Shown here piece after piece: positions 16,355 through 17,859 of a DNA stretch of 17,859 nt. The DNA lies in assembly GCA_021847625.1 (NCBI GenBank), contig JAJZQK010000011.1:1-17859 (forward strand), written 5' to 3'. The DNA is from Chloroflexota bacterium. Lineage in GTDB: Bacteria > Chloroflexota > FW602-bin22 > JAMCYS01. The notes beneath the pieces are model-generated. The model ran no database searches. It was given only the letters and a program-made list of their open reading frames with translations, and was not told the DNA's origin. How positions within the stretch are numbered: the stretch's first letter is position 1; the number at the start of each line of letters is the position of its first letter. The position numbers and the translations under genes were made by a program.

Positions 16355-16987
16355 ATGGATAGCGTCTACGGCGCGATATTGGTGGCGAGCACGGCGCTCG
16401 TGGTGGTGAGCGGGCTCTGGACGGCAATCAGATTGCACAAGGAGCATCGTTTCTCGGCGCTGGCCGTGATCTCCTCCGTCTTGGGACCGCTGCTCGCCCT
16501 TTTCATCTACAGCCGGATTTTGGATGCCGGCCTGAAGGACTGGGCGTCCTGGGTCCTTGTGCTAGTGGGATTGGCGCTAGGACTCTTCGCCGGGGCCCGC
16601 ATCCCCCTGTATGCCCGGGGCCAGGTTCTGACGCGGGCGGCCAGCTGGCACCTGCTGCCGCCGACGCTCGCCATCGCCTGCCTCCAGCTCAGCGGGCTTC
16701 GGGCAGGATTGGACGACTTCGTGCTCGCCCTCGCGGGGTTGTACGCGGCGACGGGCTTCGCCGTGGGCGCCACGGCGGTCTTCCTTCTCCGCCGGTTGCG
16801 GGTCTCCGCTCCCCGCACGCTCGTCCCTCTGGGGAGGGATGGTTCGGCGTCCTTGGCCCCACCGGGGCGAGCCACCCGCGTGACCCCGTCAGCACCGTCA
16901 ACCGAGGCGCGGTGCCCCCGCTGCGGTTCCCCTCGCAAGCCGGATTGGCGGTATTGCGTCAGGTGCGGCGCTCCCCATCGAATCTGA
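16355..16987 (+). CDS. Unrecognised five-helix membrane protein with C-terminal zinc ribbon
   Basis: 210 residues. Hydrophobic segments at about 6-24, 34-53, 64-82, 98-113 and 121-145 give roughly five membrane helices. A Pro/Ser/Ala-rich tail then leads to a zinc ribbon: Cys187-Pro-Arg-Cys190 and Cys201-Val-Arg-Cys204. The ATG starts six bases after the stop of the preceding gene, which also ends in a zinc ribbon, so the two are almost certainly co-expressed. The domain order (membrane part then soluble ribbon) resembles many zinc-ribbon membrane proteins of unknown role. I do not recognise a specific family. Confidence 0.72.
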   Translation: MDSVYGAILVASTALVVVSGLWTAIRLHKEHRFSALAVISSVLGPLLALFIYSRILDAGLKDWASWVLVLVGLALGLFAGARIPLYARGQVLTRAASWHLLPPTLAIACLQLSGLRAGLDDFVLALAGLYAATGFAVGATAVFLLRRLRVSAPRTLVPLGRDGSASLAPPGRATRVTPSAPSTEARCPRCGSPRKPDWRYCVRCGAPHRI

Positions 16988-17096
16988 CCTCCTGGAGATC
17001 TCCCACGATCCTTGCCCGCCGTGGATGGTGCCGGCGCCCGTGGTCCGGGTCCTGCAACGAGCTAAGGTGGTGATCTTGAGAGGGTGGTGGTGGATT

Positions 17097-17504
17097 ATGC
17101 AGAACAGAAGCGGGAGTGCTCTCAATCGCCAGGTTGCGGAGGCGCTGGAGGAAGCTGCCGATGCGCTCGCCGTGGCCGAGGTTGCCTGCGCCATTGGGGT
17201 TCCGGTCGAGACGGGCGGCTGGCGGACGGTGCTGAGGCGGGGCAGGCCGCGAAGCCCCTTGCGCGGATACGTCCGCGCCACCAGGGATGCGCGGCTTCGT
17301 CGCGGTGTAAGGCGCGAGGTGGCCGAGGCTCGAGTGAGGCGGGTACGGGCGAGACTGCAGGCCTTGCAGAGGGACCTGGAAGAAAGCCGCGCCTCCGTCG
17401 CCGCGGTAGCGGCGAGGGCGGAGCGGGCGGACAACCAGTTTACCGTCGAATGGCAGCTGCCCGACGAAGGCCCGGCCAACGAACGGCGCGGAGAGGGAGG
17501 GTGA
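17097..17504 (+). CDS. Small unrecognised coiled-coil protein
   Basis: 135 residues, no family recognised. Residues 8-32 form an amphipathic Ala/Glu-rich helix, followed by a basic segment (WRTVLRRGRPRSPLRGYVR, 42-60). A long Arg/Glu/Ala coiled coil (about 63-112) comes next, then a WQLPDEG motif and a charged tail. ATG 17097 is preferred because GAGGGTGG lies upstream; the frame opens at 17025. Other open frames here (including 17084-17551) read as low-complexity shadows. It lies 109 bp after the previous gene on the same strand. Its stop overlaps the start of a 15-codon frame (ATG 17504) preceded by AGGGAGGG. Confidence 0.6.
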   Translation: MQNRSGSALNRQVAEALEEAADALAVAEVACAIGVPVETGGWRTVLRRGRPRSPLRGYVRATRDARLRRGVRREVAEARVRRVRARLQALQRDLEESRASVAAVAARAERADNQFTVEWQLPDEGPANERRGEGG

Positions 17505-17551
17505 TGTCGCCTGAGGAGAAAACCTCATCGAGTTTGCGTGAAAGCACTTGA
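17504..17551 (+). CDS. Possible 15-residue peptide, start overlapping previous stop
   Basis: The TGA of the upstream gene and this ATG share one base (TGATG), with AGGGAGGG just upstream, a layout typical of translational coupling. The frame reads MSPEEKTSSSLREST and stops inside the -35 box of the next promoter. It may be a truncated remnant of a longer gene or chance. Confidence 0.2.
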   Translation: MSPEEKTSSSLREST

Positions 17552-17576
17552 CACGGGCGCTTGGATGTGGGATACT
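17548..17576 (+). promoter_or_regulatory. Sigma70-type extended -10 promoter
   Basis: TTGACA (17548-17553), 17-bp spacer, GATACT (17571-17576) preceded by TGG, an extended -10. Predicted start near 17583, just inside the left arm of an inverted repeat. It reads away from the four-gene cluster into a stretch with no long gene before the window edge. Confidence 0.68.
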
Positions 17577-17734
17577 AGGCATATCCCAAGCGATTGAGTA
17601 TCGGATGCTTGGCAGTCGAAGGCCAGACCAAGAGGCTTGAAAGCAAAGCGGCGCCAGCCGATTGCGGAAAAGTCGGGAGGAGAAGGTCGGAGGCGACCAA
17701 GATGCTAACGAAAAAGGTTGCTTGGGATATTCCT
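17577..17734 (+). ncRNA. Candidate structured RNA or leader closed by a long terminal stem
   Basis: The left arm 17577-17591 (AGGCATATCCCAAGC) pairs with 17720-17734 (GCTTGGGATATTCCT) at 14 of 15 positions, eleven contiguous. Inside are GGTCG-GAGG-CGACC (17686-17699), CGGC-GCCA-GCCG (around 17650-17661) and an AAG-CC/GG-CTT hairpin near 17621-17640. The predicted transcription start falls at the beginning of the left arm, as expected for a small RNA whose 5' and 3' ends pair. It does not carry signatures of SRP RNA, RNase P RNA or tmRNA that I can find. It may instead be the regulated 5' leader of a downstream gene. Confidence 0.4.
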
Positions 17735-17752
17735 TTGGCCGCGGGCGCGTAA
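17702..17752 (+). CDS. Possible 16-residue leader peptide
   Basis: ATG 17702 follows GGAGG with eight bases of spacing and reads MLTKKVAWDIPLAAGA before TAA. The right arm of the terminal stem lies inside it, so stem formation would compete with its translation. It could be a leader peptide, a broken N-terminus, or chance. Confidence 0.25.
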   Translation: MLTKKVAWDIPLAAGA

Positions 17753-17777
17753 TCTCCCCGGCGCGCCGGCCGTTCCG

Positions 17778-17859
17778 TTGCGCGAACCCCGCCAGGCACC
17801 CCTCTACCTCTTTCTGCTTGAGTTAGTGCTAGCCCTGACTGCTGGCGCTAAGGCGGGCG
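17778..17859 (+). CDS. Possible N-terminus of a membrane or secreted protein, cut by window edge
   Basis: From a TTG at 17778 the frame stays open to the edge. It gives a short basic N-region followed by a hydrophobic stretch (PLYLFLLELVLALTAGAKAG), like a signal anchor. No ribosome site is visible and the true start could differ. It would be the first full gene served by the promoter at 17548. Confidence 0.25.
   Translation, partial: MREPRQAPLYLFLLELVLALTAGAKAG

Noticed and set aside
17577..17734. Miniature transposon with 14-bp terminal inverted repeats
   Set aside because: No target-site duplication at the ends, and a promoter is aligned precisely with the left arm.
17575..17799. 74-codon minus-strand frame with a hydrophobic stretch
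   Set aside because: No ribosome site; it runs antisense through a promoter and inverted repeat.
17577..17859. Retron-like RNA (paired a1/a2 ends)
   Set aside because: Paired ends fit, but no reverse transcriptase motif is visible in the remaining 125 bp; cannot be tested without sequence beyond the edge.

Overview
The window is GC-rich bacterial DNA that looks like a chromosomal segment of a Chloroflexota member, possibly a Dehalococcoidia-like lineage. This rests on the Tat-type lipoprotein binding proteins with long Pro/Ala/Thr/Gln (QAPTQAP-like) tethers, a DUF4389 membrane protein, small zinc-ribbon membrane proteins and interspersed WIPASAGMT-type palindromic repeats. The taxonomic call is inference; there is no rRNA or tRNA in the window. 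Most promoters found here are near-consensus sigma70 type (TTGACA, 17-bp spacer).

Region 1 (1-3154, minus strand): an IclR-family regulator, an NMT1/SsuA-like lipoprotein and an SsuC/TauC-like permease, probably followed by an ATPase gene just outside the left edge. The regulator has a consensus promoter and a 15-bp palindrome (3092-3106) that closely resembles IclR-type operators.

Region 2 (3155-3710): a gene-free stretch carrying several unrelated palindromic interspersed repeats.

Region 3 (3711-12093, minus strand): three paralogous family-5 (peptide/opine-type) substrate-binding lipoproteins, an enolase-superfamily dehydratase/racemase between the first two, and a secreted chymotrypsin-fold serine protease between the second and third. 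No permease or ATPase for the family-5 system lies in the window. Each binding protein has its own strong promoter and a 220-310 nt leader. A plausible reading is a scavenging module: the protease releases peptides and several binding proteins capture related ligands, one of which feeds the enolase-superfamily enzyme.

Region 4 (12256-15028): a plus-strand DUF4389 membrane protein converges on, and overlaps by 28 bp, a minus-strand FtsH-type protease. The FtsH has two membrane segments with almost no extracytoplasmic domain between them, and a Tyr in the pore loop.

Region 5 (15022-17859, plus strand): divergent from ftsH lies a cluster of four unrecognised genes: a coiled-coil membrane protein, an overlapping zinc-ribbon protein, a five-helix membrane protein that also ends in a zinc ribbon, and a small coiled-coil protein. 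After it, a consensus extended -10 promoter fires directly into a 14-bp-arm inverted repeat enclosing about 130 nt. This may be a small structured RNA or a regulated leader.

The most unusual regulatory signal is a shared leader architecture. SBP1, SBP2 and ftsH each have a TTGACA/17-bp promoter, about 120-140 nt of leader, and then a related terminator-like hairpin 40-80 nt before the start codon.
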